Assembly (NCBI RefSeq): GCF_027214025.1
Contig: NZ_JAPWHB010000002.1
Coordinates: 496,001 to 560,000, forward strand
Origin: Parahoeflea alexandrii
Lineage (GTDB): Bacteria; Pseudomonadota; Alphaproteobacteria; Rhizobiales; Rhizobiaceae
DNA length: 64,000 nucleotides
Reading direction: 5' to 3'
In this document: positions 18,709 through 27,354 of the stretch, in pieces
How the letters are laid out: the number at the start of each line of letters is the position of its first letter
Numbering within the stretch: position 1 is the stretch's first letter
The notes under the pieces: model-generated
Seen by the model: only the letters and a program-made list of their open reading frames with translations
What the model was told of the DNA's origin: nothing
Databases searched by the model: none
Position numbers and translations under genes: made by a program

Positions 18709-20409
18709 TTACTGGATCACCCGGACGGCAGCAGCCTCCGGATCCAGCGAAACCACCGATTTCTTGGTGATGTAGTTTTCCATCAGATCGTAGATTGCCG
18801 GGCCCTCGACCCCTTGGTTCACGGACGCCCAGCCACCGACCACATAGGTCTTGTCGGCCTCCAGCAGTTCGCCGCTTCCGGTCAGCCGCATATCCGAAAT
18901 CCGGCTGCCCATTTCGGCCTCGGGCGTACAGGCGTAGCTGAACCCGCCCACCCGCACCATGTCGCCGCCCTGCTGCAGGAAGGGATCCTTGTTGAACAGG
19001 TTGTCGCAGACATCTTCCATGATGTCCTTGATCTGCGCTCCGGTGAACTCCAGCCGGTAGACCGCCGGGTAGCTCATAGAGGTTTCGGTGTAGAGGTCGT
19101 CGATGGTGATGTCCGAGCCCGGAAGCAGCGTCGTGCCCCAGCGGAAACCGGGCGACAGCGCAATCTGGGTGTCGCGTTCTTCCATGATGCCCTGGCAGAT
19201 CAGGTCATCCCAGGTTCCGTTGAAATTGCCGCGCCGGTAAAGCAGGCTGTCGGTGCGGCCGATGACACGCTGTGTCTCGGCCTCATAGGGCGCGCGCACC
19301 TCGTCGATCTTGGCGGCCATCTCCGGATCCGGGGTAATGATGTCAGCAAAGACCGGAATCAGGTTGGAGCTGTAGCCCGTCACCTTGCCGTCCTTGACCT
19401 CGAGATCGATGCGGCCGAGATACTTGCCGTGCGAGCCAGACGACATCAGCAGCGTGCCGTCGACTTCCAGCGCAAACGGTGTCGCGTCGTGGGTGTGGCC
19501 GGTGACGATCACGTCCAGTCCGCTGACGGTCGAGGCGATCTTGCGGTCGACATCGAAGCCGTTGTGGGACAGCATCACCACCACTTCCGCGCCTTCTTCG
19601 CGCGCCGCGTCGACATTGGCCTGCAGCACCTCGGGACGGATGCCGAACGACCACTTCGGGAACATCCAGCTCGGATTGGCGATCGGCGTGTACGGCATCG
19701 CCTGGCCAATCACAGCCACCTTGACGCCGCCGCGCTCGAAATAGGCGGTGGGCTCGAAGGCCGGCTCATCCCATTCCGCGTCGAAAATATTGGATGCCAG
19801 AAACGGATAGCCCATGGCCTCGATCAGCTCGAGGAAGCGCTCCTCGCCGAAGGTGAACTCCCAATGTCCTGTCATTGCGTCGGGCTTGAGCAGCTTCATG
19901 CACTCGACCATGTCCATACCGTTGGTCTTCAGCGATGTATAGGAGCCCTGCCAGGTGTCGCCGCCGTCAAGGAACAGCACCTTGTCGTCACCGCGATCGG
20001 CGCGGATCGCCTTGACCAGCGTTGCCGTGCGGTCCAGCCCGCCGAGCTTGCCATAGGTCCGCGCCAGGTCGACATAATCGACCATCGTGTGGGCATAGGC
20101 ATAGGGGCTGCCTTTCTCGATCTTGAAGTAATCGAGGAATTCCTGCGCAACCAGGTGCGGCGGAACGCCGGCATAGGCGCCGACACCGATATTGGTGTCC
20201 GGCGGACGGAAGTAGACCGGCTTGAGCTGGGCATGGCAGTCGGTGAAATGCAGCAGCGTCACCTGCCCCTTGGAGTCGAACTTCAGCAGATCATCCTGTG
20301 TCAGCTTCTGCTGCGCCAGCGCACGTGTCGGATTTGCACCCAACCCGGCGGCGCCAAGCACAAAGCCGGCGTTCAGGGCATATTGCAGAAAATCTCGCCT
20401 GGTATGCAT
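18709..20409 (-). CDS. soxB: Sulfate thiol esterase SoxB
   Basis: SoxB is the di-manganese hydrolase that releases sulfate from the SoxY carrier. The 566-residue product has a twin-arginine signal (HTRRDFLQYAL from residue 2) and the metallophosphatase motifs FTDCHAQL, DGGDTWQGS, LSHNGFDVD and TGHTHD in order. I choose the ATG at 20409 because GGAG lies six bases upstream; the open frame extends 27 codons further but without such a signal. It is separated from soxA by 229 bases, an unusually long gap inside this operon. Confidence 0.96.
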   Translation of the reverse strand: MHTRRDFLQYALNAGFVLGAAGLGANPTRALAQQKLTQDDLLKFDSKGQVTLLHFTDCHAQLKPVYFRPPDTNIGVGAYAGVPPHLVAQEFLDYFKIEKGSPYAYAHTMVDYVDLARTYGKLGGLDRTATLVKAIRADRGDDKVLFLDGGDTWQGSYTSLKTNGMDMVECMKLLKPDAMTGHWEFTFGEERFLELIEAMGYPFLASNIFDAEWDEPAFEPTAYFERGGVKVAVIGQAMPYTPIANPSWMFPKWSFGIRPEVLQANVDAAREEGAEVVVMLSHNGFDVDRKIASTVSGLDVIVTGHTHDATPFALEVDGTLLMSSGSHGKYLGRIDLEVKDGKVTGYSSNLIPVFADIITPDPEMAAKIDEVRAPYEAETQRVIGRTDSLLYRRGNFNGTWDDLICQGIMEERDTQIALSPGFRWGTTLLPGSDITIDDLYTETSMSYPAVYRLEFTGAQIKDIMEDVCDNLFNKDPFLQQGGDMVRVGGFSYACTPEAEMGSRISDMRLTGSGELLEADKTYVVGGWASVNQGVEGPAIYDLMENYITKKSVVSLDPEAAAVRVIQ

Positions 20410-20602
20410 CCCATTCTCCATTCGGGCGAAAAACGGACAAGCGATCTCGCTCCAGCAAATGCCAGAATCCGTATTTTCATTTAATTTCAAACCGTTAACG
20501 CAAAGCTCTTCAAGTCATGCCGATCTGAAGAACGGTAATCGCGTAATGCTCCAGCGAAACCGCTGGCTATGCGGGTCCTGTAGGACGCGCCGGGTTCTGA
20601 GG

Positions 20603-20626
20603 CCGGAGGCGCCGAGACGCCCCCGG
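20603..20626 (-). repeat. Intercistronic hairpin between soxA and soxB
   Basis: CCGGAGGCG and CGCCCCCGG can pair over 9 bp with one mismatch and a six-base loop, 13 bases after the soxA stop. No T run follows on the transcribed strand, so it looks like an mRNA-processing or stability element rather than a full terminator. The rest of the 20410-20638 gap shows no further gene. Confidence 0.45.
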
Positions 20627-20638
20627 TAAATTCAAAGC

Positions 20639-21487
20639 CTACTGGCGAACCGACGGGGTTTCGACCGAAAGGCCGGTACCGCGCCATGTCACATAGGTTT
20701 CCAGCGCCATCAACTCGTCCGAGAACGCCTTGGGCTGTTCTGCCCGCGTATCGCGGATACAGCCGCGGAAACGCTGATGCAGCGATGTCAGACCGCTCTT
20801 CAGACGGTAGGTCGGGAAGCCATTGACCTGTCCCTGGCTGAGATGGTCAGCCCGGATGAACTTGCCCATGGCCTTCTCATGGCAGCTTGCGCAGGCAAGG
20901 TTCAACTGACCCATGCGGGTGTAGTAGACGTCCTTGCCCTTTTCCCACCAGGCCTGCATGTCGCCCTGCGTCAGGTCGATTTCGACCGGCATGCCGAGCG
21001 ACTGGTACTTGATGTAGGACGTCAGCTCCTGCTGGCCGCCCTTGTTGAAGGCGAGCGCTTCCGCGCCCATCTGCTCGGTGCGGCACTTGTTGATCTGCAG
21101 CTCGACATTGATCGGCTTCTTTGAATCCGCATCCCATTTCGGGAAGCTGGCTCCGATGCCCTTCATGCTTTCTGCAGCATCGCCATGGCAGCTCGCGCAG
21201 GATTTGCCGGCGGTGCCCTCAACCTTGTTCCACAGCACTTCGCCGTCTTCGACAGCGATCATGCCAGGGTTTTCGATCGAATCGCGCTCCGCGTCACGGG
21301 TTTCCGCTTCACGGAAAAGCCAGCCCGAATACACCTCGTCGAACGGGTGCCCCTCAGGCGCCTTTGCGCGGGTTACAATCGGCGTACCGTCGATTTCGAG
21401 CGTGTCATCGACCGGGTCGGCCATGACCGGACCTGACCCAGCGAATGCGGCCGCCATAACGACACCGGCAATCAAAAGTCTTTTCAT
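20639..21487 (-). CDS. soxA: Dihaem cytochrome SoxA of the SoxAX complex
   Basis: SoxA, with SoxX, oxidatively attaches thiosulfate to the cysteine of SoxY. The 282-residue precursor has a signal peptide (about 1-23) and two haem sites, CASCH at 97-101 and CASCH at 199-203, so this is the dihaem form. Cys243 in RGCIRDTRA is placed like the cysteine persulfide ligand of the active-site haem in characterised SoxA. It lies 66 bases after soxZ and begins the part of the operon before the long soxA-soxB gap. Confidence 0.94.
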   Translation of the reverse strand: MKRLLIAGVVMAAAFAGSGPVMADPVDDTLEIDGTPIVTRAKAPEGHPFDEVYSGWLFREAETRDAERDSIENPGMIAVEDGEVLWNKVEGTAGKSCASCHGDAAESMKGIGASFPKWDADSKKPINVELQINKCRTEQMGAEALAFNKGGQQELTSYIKYQSLGMPVEIDLTQGDMQAWWEKGKDVYYTRMGQLNLACASCHEKAMGKFIRADHLSQGQVNGFPTYRLKSGLTSLHQRFRGCIRDTRAEQPKAFSDELMALETYVTWRGTGLSVETPSVRQ

Positions 21488-21553
21488 AACGTTCTCCGTC
21501 CTCCCGGGAACTCCCGATGCGGGAACCTCCCCCGCCCGGGCTCCCTCCCAAAG

Positions 21554-21877
21554 TTACTTGACTTCGATCGGCGCCTCGGCCTCGTAGACCGAACCGTTGT
21601 CATCGAGCCAGGTGAACTTGAATGTCCCGCTGGCCGGCACCTTTGCGTTGAACTCGAAATAGGGATTGGCGGAAATCGCCGGATCCAGATCGCACTCGAA
21701 CACCTTCTGCCCCTCGAAGGTGCAGGTGAACTTGTTGATGATCTGACGCGGAATGGGATTACCATCCTTGTCCTTGCGCTGACCCGATTCCATCTCGTGG
21801 CTGATCAGGGTCTTGATGGTGATCACCTCACCGGCCGAAGCCGACTTGGGCACCTTGATGCGTGGTTTTGATGCCAT
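21554..21877 (-). CDS. soxZ: Thiosulfate-carrier subunit SoxZ
   Basis: A 107-residue immunoglobulin-like protein that forms the SoxYZ heterodimer. It has no signal peptide, as expected, because SoxZ is exported by hitch-hiking with Tat-dependent SoxY. The family start PRIKVPKSASAGEVITIKTLISHEME is seen at about 4-29, and IINKFTCTFEGQKVF follows. It lies 21 bases after soxY. Nothing unusual was seen. Confidence 0.95.
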   Translation of the reverse strand: MASKPRIKVPKSASAGEVITIKTLISHEMESGQRKDKDGNPIPRQIINKFTCTFEGQKVFECDLDPAISANPYFEFNAKVPASGTFKFTWLDDNGSVYEAEAPIEVK

Positions 21878-21898
21878 TTTCGTAAATCCTGTCCTGCC

Positions 21899-22354
21899 TC
21901 AGCCGCCGCAGCCGCCGATGGTTACCTTGACCTGTTTCTTGTCCATGAAGACCGAACCGTCTTTCATCTTCGCAACCGCGATGACGTTCTGGGTCTTGGC
22001 AAGGCGGATACGGGTCGTTGCGAGTGCTTCACCGCTCATTTCGGTGAAATGGAACGTGGCAACTGCCGGGCTCGGGTTTCCATCGGCAAAAATGATGACC
22101 GATTCCACCAGATCGTCGCCTTCCATGGCGCTTTCTACGCTGACCGACACCGGCACGGTGTTGCCGTTCTCGGCAATCTCCGGCGTGTTCAGCGAGACCT
22201 TGCCTTCGCCCGGCTTTGCACCGCCGGTGAATTCCATGATCATCTTTTCGGCGTCTTCCGCCGAGGCCAGAGCCGGAGTCATCCGGGCACCGGCGACCGC
22301 GAATGCAGCCGCACCCGCCGTCAGTCCTAAGACATTGCGTCTTGTTAGTTTCAT
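21899..22354 (-). CDS. soxY: Sulfur-carrier protein SoxY
   Basis: SoxY carries all reaction intermediates on a C-terminal cysteine. The 151-residue precursor starts with a twin-arginine signal (LTRRNVLGLTAGAA, about 3-16) and ends with the swinging-arm motif VTIGGCGG, whose cysteine is residue 149. I place the start at 22354, where the signal peptide begins properly; the open frame runs 19 codons further upstream without reason. It is 25 bases after soxX. Confidence 0.96.
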   Translation of the reverse strand: MKLTRRNVLGLTAGAAAFAVAGARMTPALASAEDAEKMIMEFTGGAKPGEGKVSLNTPEIAENGNTVPVSVSVESAMEGDDLVESVIIFADGNPSPAVATFHFTEMSGEALATTRIRLAKTQNVIAVAKMKDGSVFMDKKQVKVTIGGCGG

Positions 22355-22379
22355 TGGCTTCGAGCTCCCTTGCTCCAGT

Positions 22380-22844
22380 TTATTCCTTGAGTGTACCGAG
22401 ATAGGCGACAACGTCCTCGACCTGCTGCGCGGTCAGGATTGTCTTGCCAACAAAATCCTTGGCCACGTCCTGCCCGACGTTGAGCGAGTAGAATCCTGGC
22501 ATGACGGTTTCGTCGGTGAACACATGCTTCGAATTGACCACGATCGCCCTCAGCATCGGCTGCTCCCAGCGCGAGGCGACACCATCCAGCGACGGGCCCA
22601 CATCACCATGGAAAAGCTCCTTGGACATATCGGTACTCGTATGGCAGGCCAGACAATTGCCCAGCTTGCGGCTCTTGAAGGCTTCCGCACCGGCCGCAGG
22701 ATCCCCTGCCACGCCGGTCAGAGATACAGTCACACCGTCATCGGTGAACTCCACCGCATCGGGCGAAACCTCGCTCGCAAAAGCTGCAGTCGACAGTGCA
22801 ACCGCCGCCATCGCCCCCAGTGTGATTTTCATTCGCCTTGTCAT
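22380..22844 (-). CDS. soxX: Monohaem cytochrome SoxX
   Basis: SoxX accepts electrons within the SoxAX complex. The 154-residue precursor has a signal peptide (about 1-23, FAS) and one haem site, CLACH at 64-68, with a likely axial methionine in ETVMPGFYS near 117-125. GGAGGGA precedes the ATG at 22844. A 125-base gap separates it from soxW, long enough for an internal promoter; a concentric inverted repeat lies inside the gap. Confidence 0.94.
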   Translation of the reverse strand: MTRRMKITLGAMAAVALSTAAFASEVSPDAVEFTDDGVTVSLTGVAGDPAAGAEAFKSRKLGNCLACHTSTDMSKELFHGDVGPSLDGVASRWEQPMLRAIVVNSKHVFTDETVMPGFYSLNVGQDVAKDFVGKTILTAQQVEDVVAYLGTLKE

Positions 22845-22908
22845 TTTGGCGTTCCCTCCTCCGATTGACCGGACACAGCAGTCCGGATCTACTCCGATTC
22901 CAAGATAC

Positions 22909-22959
22909 CCATACTTCACCGCACAATCAATGCAAAAATATGATTTCTTGAATGTATGG
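22909..22959. promoter_or_regulatory. Possible second SoxR operator between soxW and soxX
   Basis: CCATAC (22909-22914) and GTATGG (22954-22959) are inverted repeats, and AATCA (22925-22929) with TGATT (22941-22945) form an inner pair with nearly the same centre (22934-22935). In Pseudaminobacter and Paracoccus SoxR binds both the soxS-soxV and soxW-soxX gaps, so position supports the call; sequence similarity to the first site is weak. Confidence 0.4.
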
Positions 22960-22969
22960 CTTGCGCAGC

Positions 22970-23557
22970 CTACTCTGCATCAAGCCTTCCCTGTGCCCGC
23001 ATCTCGTTGATGATCCGGGCGTGATACTTCTGAAAATGCTCGTCACTCTCGTAGCCTTTCTCGGCTACCCATTTGAACATGTTGAGGAATGTCCATTTCC
23101 CGAATGCGCCCGGCATGGTTGCAACCGCCGCCTCGGCAACGGTCTTTCCTTCCGGCGCTTCCTCCGGCAGAAACACCATGGTCGGGGTGAAAACATAGCC
23201 CCATTTGCGCGCCGCGGTCTTCTCGGTCAGCACTTCACCGTCAAGATCAGTGACTTCCTCGTCGCCGAACATGTTGTACTGGACGACCTTGTAGTTGGCC
23301 TTGATGAAGTCGGAAACCTCCGGATCCGACAGGATCTTCTCGTGCATCTGGGCGCAATAGATGCAGCCGCGCTGCTCGAAAATCATCACCAGCCGCTTGC
23401 CTTCCTCCTTGGCGCTGGCAATGTCCTCTGCGACATCGCGGAAGGTGAGGGCAAACCAGTCCTCCTTGTGCAGTCCGTCTTCGCCGATCTCGGAGGACCA
23501 GGCCTGGACGGACAGGGCGGCAAGCGCTGCAAGCGCAATTATCACACGTCTTATCAT
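22970..23557 (-). CDS. soxW: Periplasmic thioredoxin SoxW
   Basis: SoxW is a periplasmic thioredoxin that receives electrons from SoxV. The 195-residue precursor has a signal peptide (about 1-22) and the redox pair CIYC at 65-68 inside a thioredoxin fold (RLVMIFEQRGCIYC, cis-proline in FTPTMVF). GGAGGAA precedes the ATG at 23557; a longer open frame exists but lacks such a site. It is ten bases after soxV. It keeps Sox proteins, probably the SoxY cysteine, in reduced form. Confidence 0.9.
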   Translation of the reverse strand: MIRRVIIALAALAALSVQAWSSEIGEDGLHKEDWFALTFRDVAEDIASAKEEGKRLVMIFEQRGCIYCAQMHEKILSDPEVSDFIKANYKVVQYNMFGDEEVTDLDGEVLTEKTAARKWGYVFTPTMVFLPEEAPEGKTVAEAAVATMPGAFGKWTFLNMFKWVAEKGYESDEHFQKYHARIINEMRAQGRLDAE

Positions 23558-23567
23558 CTTATTCCTC

Positions 23568-24302
23568 CTAACCGATCGTAGCGAATGCGGGAAACATCTC
23601 AAGCAGCCATTGCGCGATCCGTGACATCTGCCCGGTCATGAACAGGATACCGGTGACGACAAGGAGTAGGCCCATGGCTTTTTCGATGACAGCCATATGT
23701 TTCTTGATTCGGGTCGAAAACCGGATGAAACGGCTCGCGAAGAACCCGGCGACAACAAACGGAATGCCGATTCCGAGCGCATAAAGGCCCAGCAGCACCG
23801 CGCCCTGCCCGGCGCTTTCCTTGGCGGCCGCCATGAACAGGATCGCCGCCAGGATCGGCCCCACACACGGTGTCCAGCCGAAGGCGAAGGCCAGTCCCAT
23901 GACATAGGCGCCGACCATCCCCGCAGGCTTGCGCTCAACCTGGACCCGCGCTTCGCGATAAAGCAGCGCAAACCGGAACACGCCGAGAAAATGTAGCCCC
24001 ATCAACAGGATCAACACTCCGGCGACGATCGCCAGCACATCGAAATAGCGCGCAACCGACTGGCCGATCAGGCTTGCGGTCGCCCCCAGCGACACGAAAA
24101 CGGTACTGAAGCCCAGCACGAAGGCAATCGAGGCGAGAGCGATACGGCGCGATGCGACAGCGTCTGCATCGGCATTCTTCACCTCGTTGAAGCTCATGCC
24201 CGCCAGATAGGCAAGATAGGGCGGAACGATCGGCAACACGCAGGGTGAGAAAAAGGACAGCAAACCGGCCAGAAACGCGGCCCCGTACCCGACATCGATC
24301 AT
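23568..24302 (-). CDS. soxV: Thiol-electron transporter SoxV (CcdA family)
   Basis: SoxV is a membrane protein that carries reducing equivalents from cytoplasmic thioredoxin to periplasmic SoxW. The 244-residue product has six predicted hydrophobic helices and the CcdA hallmarks FFSPCVLPIVPPYLAYLAG (about 18-36, with the redox cysteine after SP) and GWTPCVGPIL (about 141-150). It is the first gene of the minus-strand sox operon and is divergent from soxS across a nested palindrome. Confidence 0.93.
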   Translation of the reverse strand: MIDVGYGAAFLAGLLSFFSPCVLPIVPPYLAYLAGMSFNEVKNADADAVASRRIALASIAFVLGFSTVFVSLGATASLIGQSVARYFDVLAIVAGVLILLMGLHFLGVFRFALLYREARVQVERKPAGMVGAYVMGLAFAFGWTPCVGPILAAILFMAAAKESAGQGAVLLGLYALGIGIPFVVAGFFASRFIRFSTRIKKHMAVIEKAMGLLLVVTGILFMTGQMSRIAQWLLEMFPAFATIG

Positions 24303-24471
24303 CTAACGTCCTCCCTGTGGCGCTGACAGTCGGATGCGACCCGTCACAACCACCCCATCACAATCCTCCGGTGCATGCAGGGCTTGCCGTTGCCATGTCA
24401 ATTGCATGCAGCAAGCAGCTTCCTGTATTCCGGTATCGAGCCTCCCGCATTCCGGGACAAACCAGAATACG

Positions 24472-24507
24472 ATTGCAAGATATGCAACAATGCATATATA
24501 TTGCAAT
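24472..24507. promoter_or_regulatory. Nested palindrome, probable SoxR operator between soxV and soxS
   Basis: The inner element ATATGCA-ACAA-TGCATAT (24480-24497) is a perfect inverted repeat. It is framed by a second perfect pair, ATTGCAA (24472-24478) and TTGCAAT (24501-24507), with almost the same centre. The site lies 30 bases before the soxS ATG and in the divergent control region of soxV, exactly where SoxR binds in related cluster layouts. Confidence 0.75.
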
Positions 24508-24536
24508 CACTATTTTTCAGTGATTGGACTGGCCTC

Positions 24537-24887
24537 ATGACCTCACTCTATGTCGTGGCACTGACCCTCATCCTGGGTCTGACGACCCCGGTCATGGCCG
24601 CCGAAATGATCATGTTCGAGCAGCCGGGCTGCGCATGGTGCAAGCGGTTCAACGAGGAAATCGCACCGGCCTGGCCGAAAACCGAACAAGGCAAGCGCGC
24701 CCCGCTGCGCCGCGTCAACATTCACGACGATATCCCTGCCGACCTCGCCGGAATTCCGGTCGAGCGGTTCACCCCGACCTTTGTGCTGGTCGACGGTGGT
24801 CGCGAGATCGCAAGATTGCGCGGCTATCCCGGCGACCAGTTCTTCTGGGCGCTTGTCGACGAGATGATGACAAAGCTGGACCAGTGA
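24537..24887 (+). CDS. soxS: Periplasmic thioredoxin-like SoxS
   Basis: SoxS is a small thiol-disulfide protein thought to keep Sox proteins active. The 116-residue precursor has a signal peptide (about 1-22, VMAAE) and the redox motif CAWC at 32-35, preceded by MIMFEQPG, with a cis-proline in FTPTFVLV. I choose the ATG at 24537 because the signal peptide begins there; the open frame extends upstream only through the operator region. Its stop overlaps the soxR start by one base (TGATG). Confidence 0.9.
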   Translation: MTSLYVVALTLILGLTTPVMAAEMIMFEQPGCAWCKRFNEEIAPAWPKTEQGKRAPLRRVNIHDDIPADLAGIPVERFTPTFVLVDGGREIARLRGYPGDQFFWALVDEMMTKLDQ

Positions 24888-25234
24888 TGACCGCCCCGTC
24901 GTCAGGTCAGGATTTCAACGGGCAGGACATTACCCTCCTGGCCGGCCAGGCCCGCAAGGCAAGCGACATTCTCAAGGCCCTGTCCCACGAAACCCGGCTG
25001 CTGATTCTCTGGCTGCTGTCGGAGAGCGAGAAATCCGTCTCCGAGCTCGAGGAGTTGCTGTCGTTGCCGCAGGCCGCAGTGTCGCAACAGCTTGCCCGGC
25101 TTCGCTACGACCATTTGGTCAGCACCCGCCGCGAGGGCCGCGTGATTCACTATTCGATCACCAGTCCGGAAGTCTCGGCGGTGGTCACCTCGCTTTATGA
25201 GCTGCTGTGCGAACCGGCTAACCGGGCGGGTTGA
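24887..25234 (+). CDS. soxR: ArsR-family repressor SoxR
   Basis: SoxR represses sox genes in the absence of reduced sulfur. The 115-residue product is an ArsR-type winged helix: KALSHETRLLILWLL (about 32-46), the recognition helix region LSLPQAAVSQQLARLRYDHLV (about 60-80), and the wing RREGRVIHYSI. It follows soxS with a one-base overlap, so the two form a soxSR operon that should be autoregulated through the palindrome at 24472-24507. It has a single cysteine near the C-terminus (LLCEPANRAG), so sensing through a Cys pair as in SqrR or BigR is not evident. Confidence 0.9.
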   Translation: MTAPSSGQDFNGQDITLLAGQARKASDILKALSHETRLLILWLLSESEKSVSELEELLSLPQAAVSQQLARLRYDHLVSTRREGRVIHYSITSPEVSAVVTSLYELLCEPANRAG

Positions 25235-25328
25235 TGCTCCCGGATTGCTTGCATTGGCTTGGGTGTGGCCGTAAGTTCAGAGTAACAAGACCGGGCTCGA
25301 ACCTGGCAAACGGGAGGAGATGACCGAC

Positions 25329-26414
25329 ATGATGGATTCGGGGTGGGTGCTGGCGCTTTCGGGCTGCCTGGTCGGCGCGATCATCGGCTATGCCGCGCGG
25401 CGAAGTCATTTCTGCACGATGGCGGCGCTGGAGCGTCACTGGTACGCGGGTGACGACACCCCCCTGCGGGCTTGGGCATTGGCCGCTTTCACCGCGCTCA
25501 TCGCCACGCAACTGCTCAGTGCCGCGGGCCTAGTCACGATCGAGAAATCCTTCTACCTGACCGAACCGCTGCCGCTTGCCGGCGCTATCGTGGGCGGGCT
25601 GATGTTCGGCGTCGGGATGGCGCTCGTCGGCACCTGCGGCTTTGGCGCCCTGGTGCGGCTCGGCGGCGGCAACCTGCGGGCGCTGGTGGTCCTGACCGGC
25701 CTGGGTCTGGCGGCCCTCGCCGCCCAGCGCGGCGTCACCGCCCATCTCCGCGCAACCCTGCTTGATCCGCTCTCGCTGGATCTGAGCCGCTTCGGCGGAC
25801 AGTCGGCCGGCGCCCTCCTGTCAGGCGCCATCGGTTTCGACATCAGCCTGGCGCTCGCCCTGGCAATCGGGTTTGCCGGCCTGTGGTGGGTATTCAGATC
25901 CGCAAGCTTCCGCGCCGACCGCGCCCGGCTTGTTGCCGGCATGGTCATCGGCCTGTGCATTGCCGCAGGCTGGGTCATCACCAGCAACTACGCCGCCCTT
26001 GCCTACTTCCCGGTCCAGATCGAGGCCGGCTCCTTCGTCATGCCGGTCGGCGAGACCATCCTCCAGATCATCACGGTCACCGGCGAACTGCCCGACTATG
26101 GCGTGGGCCTTGTCGTCGGCGTCTTCCTCGGCGCGGCGGTCTCCGCATTTCGTTCGGACGACATGCGCTGGGAGGCGTGCGATGACGCACGCGAACTCAG
26201 CCGTCACCTGCTTGGAGCCTTCCTGATGGGAACCGGCGGCGTCTTCGCGCTCGGCTGCACCATCGGCCAGGGCGTCAGCGCCTTTTCCGTGATGGCGATC
26301 TCCGCCCCCATCGTCATGATCTCGATCGCCGCGGGCGCCCGCATGGGGCTAGGCATGCTGGTCGAAGGCACGCCGTTCAGCTTCATCGCCGACTGGCGCG
26401 CCCGCAAGACCTGA
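25329..26414 (+). CDS. YeeE/YedE-family thiosulfate or sulfur transporter (copy 1)
   Basis: An integral membrane protein of 361 residues with two homologous halves, about ten hydrophobic segments, and the family cysteine motifs GVGMALVGTCGFGALVRLGGGNLRAL (first half; key residues G-C-G) and GGVFALGCTIGQGVSAFS (second half). Related TsuA proteins import thiosulfate by passing it between such cysteines. I choose the ATG at 25329 because GGGAGGAG is nine bases upstream; the ATG at 25320 abuts that site. It follows soxR on the same strand, so a thiosulfate-uptake role fits, but the substrate is not proven. Confidence 0.8.
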   Translation: MMDSGWVLALSGCLVGAIIGYAARRSHFCTMAALERHWYAGDDTPLRAWALAAFTALIATQLLSAAGLVTIEKSFYLTEPLPLAGAIVGGLMFGVGMALVGTCGFGALVRLGGGNLRALVVLTGLGLAALAAQRGVTAHLRATLLDPLSLDLSRFGGQSAGALLSGAIGFDISLALALAIGFAGLWWVFRSASFRADRARLVAGMVIGLCIAAGWVITSNYAALAYFPVQIEAGSFVMPVGETILQIITVTGELPDYGVGLVVGVFLGAAVSAFRSDDMRWEACDDARELSRHLLGAFLMGTGGVFALGCTIGQGVSAFSVMAISAPIVMISIAAGARMGLGMLVEGTPFSFIADWRARKT

Positions 26415-26416
26415 CC

Positions 26417-27343
26417 CTAGGCCGAGGCGACGAACCGGTAAGCCGTCCCGTCGCGCTCCACCCGGCCCTCGCCGGGCTTGGGCAAGTGGTAGGCGGCCAG
26501 TGCCGCCTTGTCGGTCGCAAGCCGGTCAAGCAGCCTGAGACGCGTGGCGACGCCCTTCTCGGCATCCTGGTCCGAGCCGCTTGGCCACGCCGGATGCGCG
26601 AACGACACGGCGAAATGGGTGATCGCATCGCCCGCAATCAGCATCGGCTCGGATCCGCCGTGCAGCATGAACGACATGTGCCCGGGCGTATGCCCCGACG
26701 TGTCCACGGCCTCAATGCCCGGCAGGACTTCGGCGCCGGGCTCGAACAGGTTGATCATGTCCTCGAGAACGGCCAGCCGGTTCTGCGCGCCCACGGCGAA
26801 GGTCTTGCGCTCTTCCGGCATGGCATCGACCGTCCCCGGATCGCGCCAGAAGTCCCACTCCGCACGCCCCATGTGGAAGCTGGCATTGGGGAAGACGATC
26901 TCGTCGAAATCATCGAGCAGGCCCCAGAGATGGTCCGGATGGCCATGGGTGAAGACCACATCGGTCACATCGGCCGGATCGAAGCCGGCGTCGGCCATAT
27001 TGTCGAGAAGCTTGCCGGCCGACGGCATGAAGTTGGATCCCGAGCCGACATCAAACATGATCAGCCGGTCGGATGTCTTGAGGATAGGCACGTTGCAATC
27101 GGGCAGAAGCGAATCCGTCGGCAATCCGTTCTTTTCCAGAAGCGCGATCAGTTCGTCCTGCGGCGCATCCGGATAGGAAAAGCTCAGCGGCAGGACCAGA
27201 TTGCCGTCGCTGACGCTGGTCAGAACGGCATCGCCGATTTCGAATGCCCTGGCCCCGGAAAGCCCCGCCGGCAGCAGCATGCTGGCTGCTGCAGCCATGC
27301 CGGTGTGCAGGAATGTGCGGCGCGTCTGTTCGAGCGGTGCCAT
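26417..27343 (-). CDS. soxH: SoxH-like exported metallo-beta-lactamase-fold hydrolase
   Basis: A 308-residue metallo-beta-lactamase-fold protein with a twin-arginine signal (TRRTFLHTGMAAA, about 8-20), the zinc motif THGHPDH at 132-138, and further ligands GHTPGHMSF and AGDAITH, then AYHLPKPG near the end. The ATG at 27343 is preceded by GGGAGAGA. Its place beside sox genes and its exported nature match SoxH of Paracoccus, which is dispensable for thiosulfate oxidation. It lies convergent with the first YeeE gene (two bases apart) and divergent from the second. The substrate is unknown. Confidence 0.75.
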   Translation of the reverse strand: MAPLEQTRRTFLHTGMAAAASMLLPAGLSGARAFEIGDAVLTSVSDGNLVLPLSFSYPDAPQDELIALLEKNGLPTDSLLPDCNVPILKTSDRLIMFDVGSGSNFMPSAGKLLDNMADAGFDPADVTDVVFTHGHPDHLWGLLDDFDEIVFPNASFHMGRAEWDFWRDPGTVDAMPEERKTFAVGAQNRLAVLEDMINLFEPGAEVLPGIEAVDTSGHTPGHMSFMLHGGSEPMLIAGDAITHFAVSFAHPAWPSGSDQDAEKGVATRLRLLDRLATDKAALAAYHLPKPGEGRVERDGTAYRFVASA

Positions 27344-27354
27344 GTTCTCTCTCC

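Noticed and set aside
25216-25223. SoxR Cys pair for persulfide sensing as in SqrR/BigR
   Set aside because: Only one cysteine, near the C-terminus (encoded within soxR), is present in the 115-residue product.
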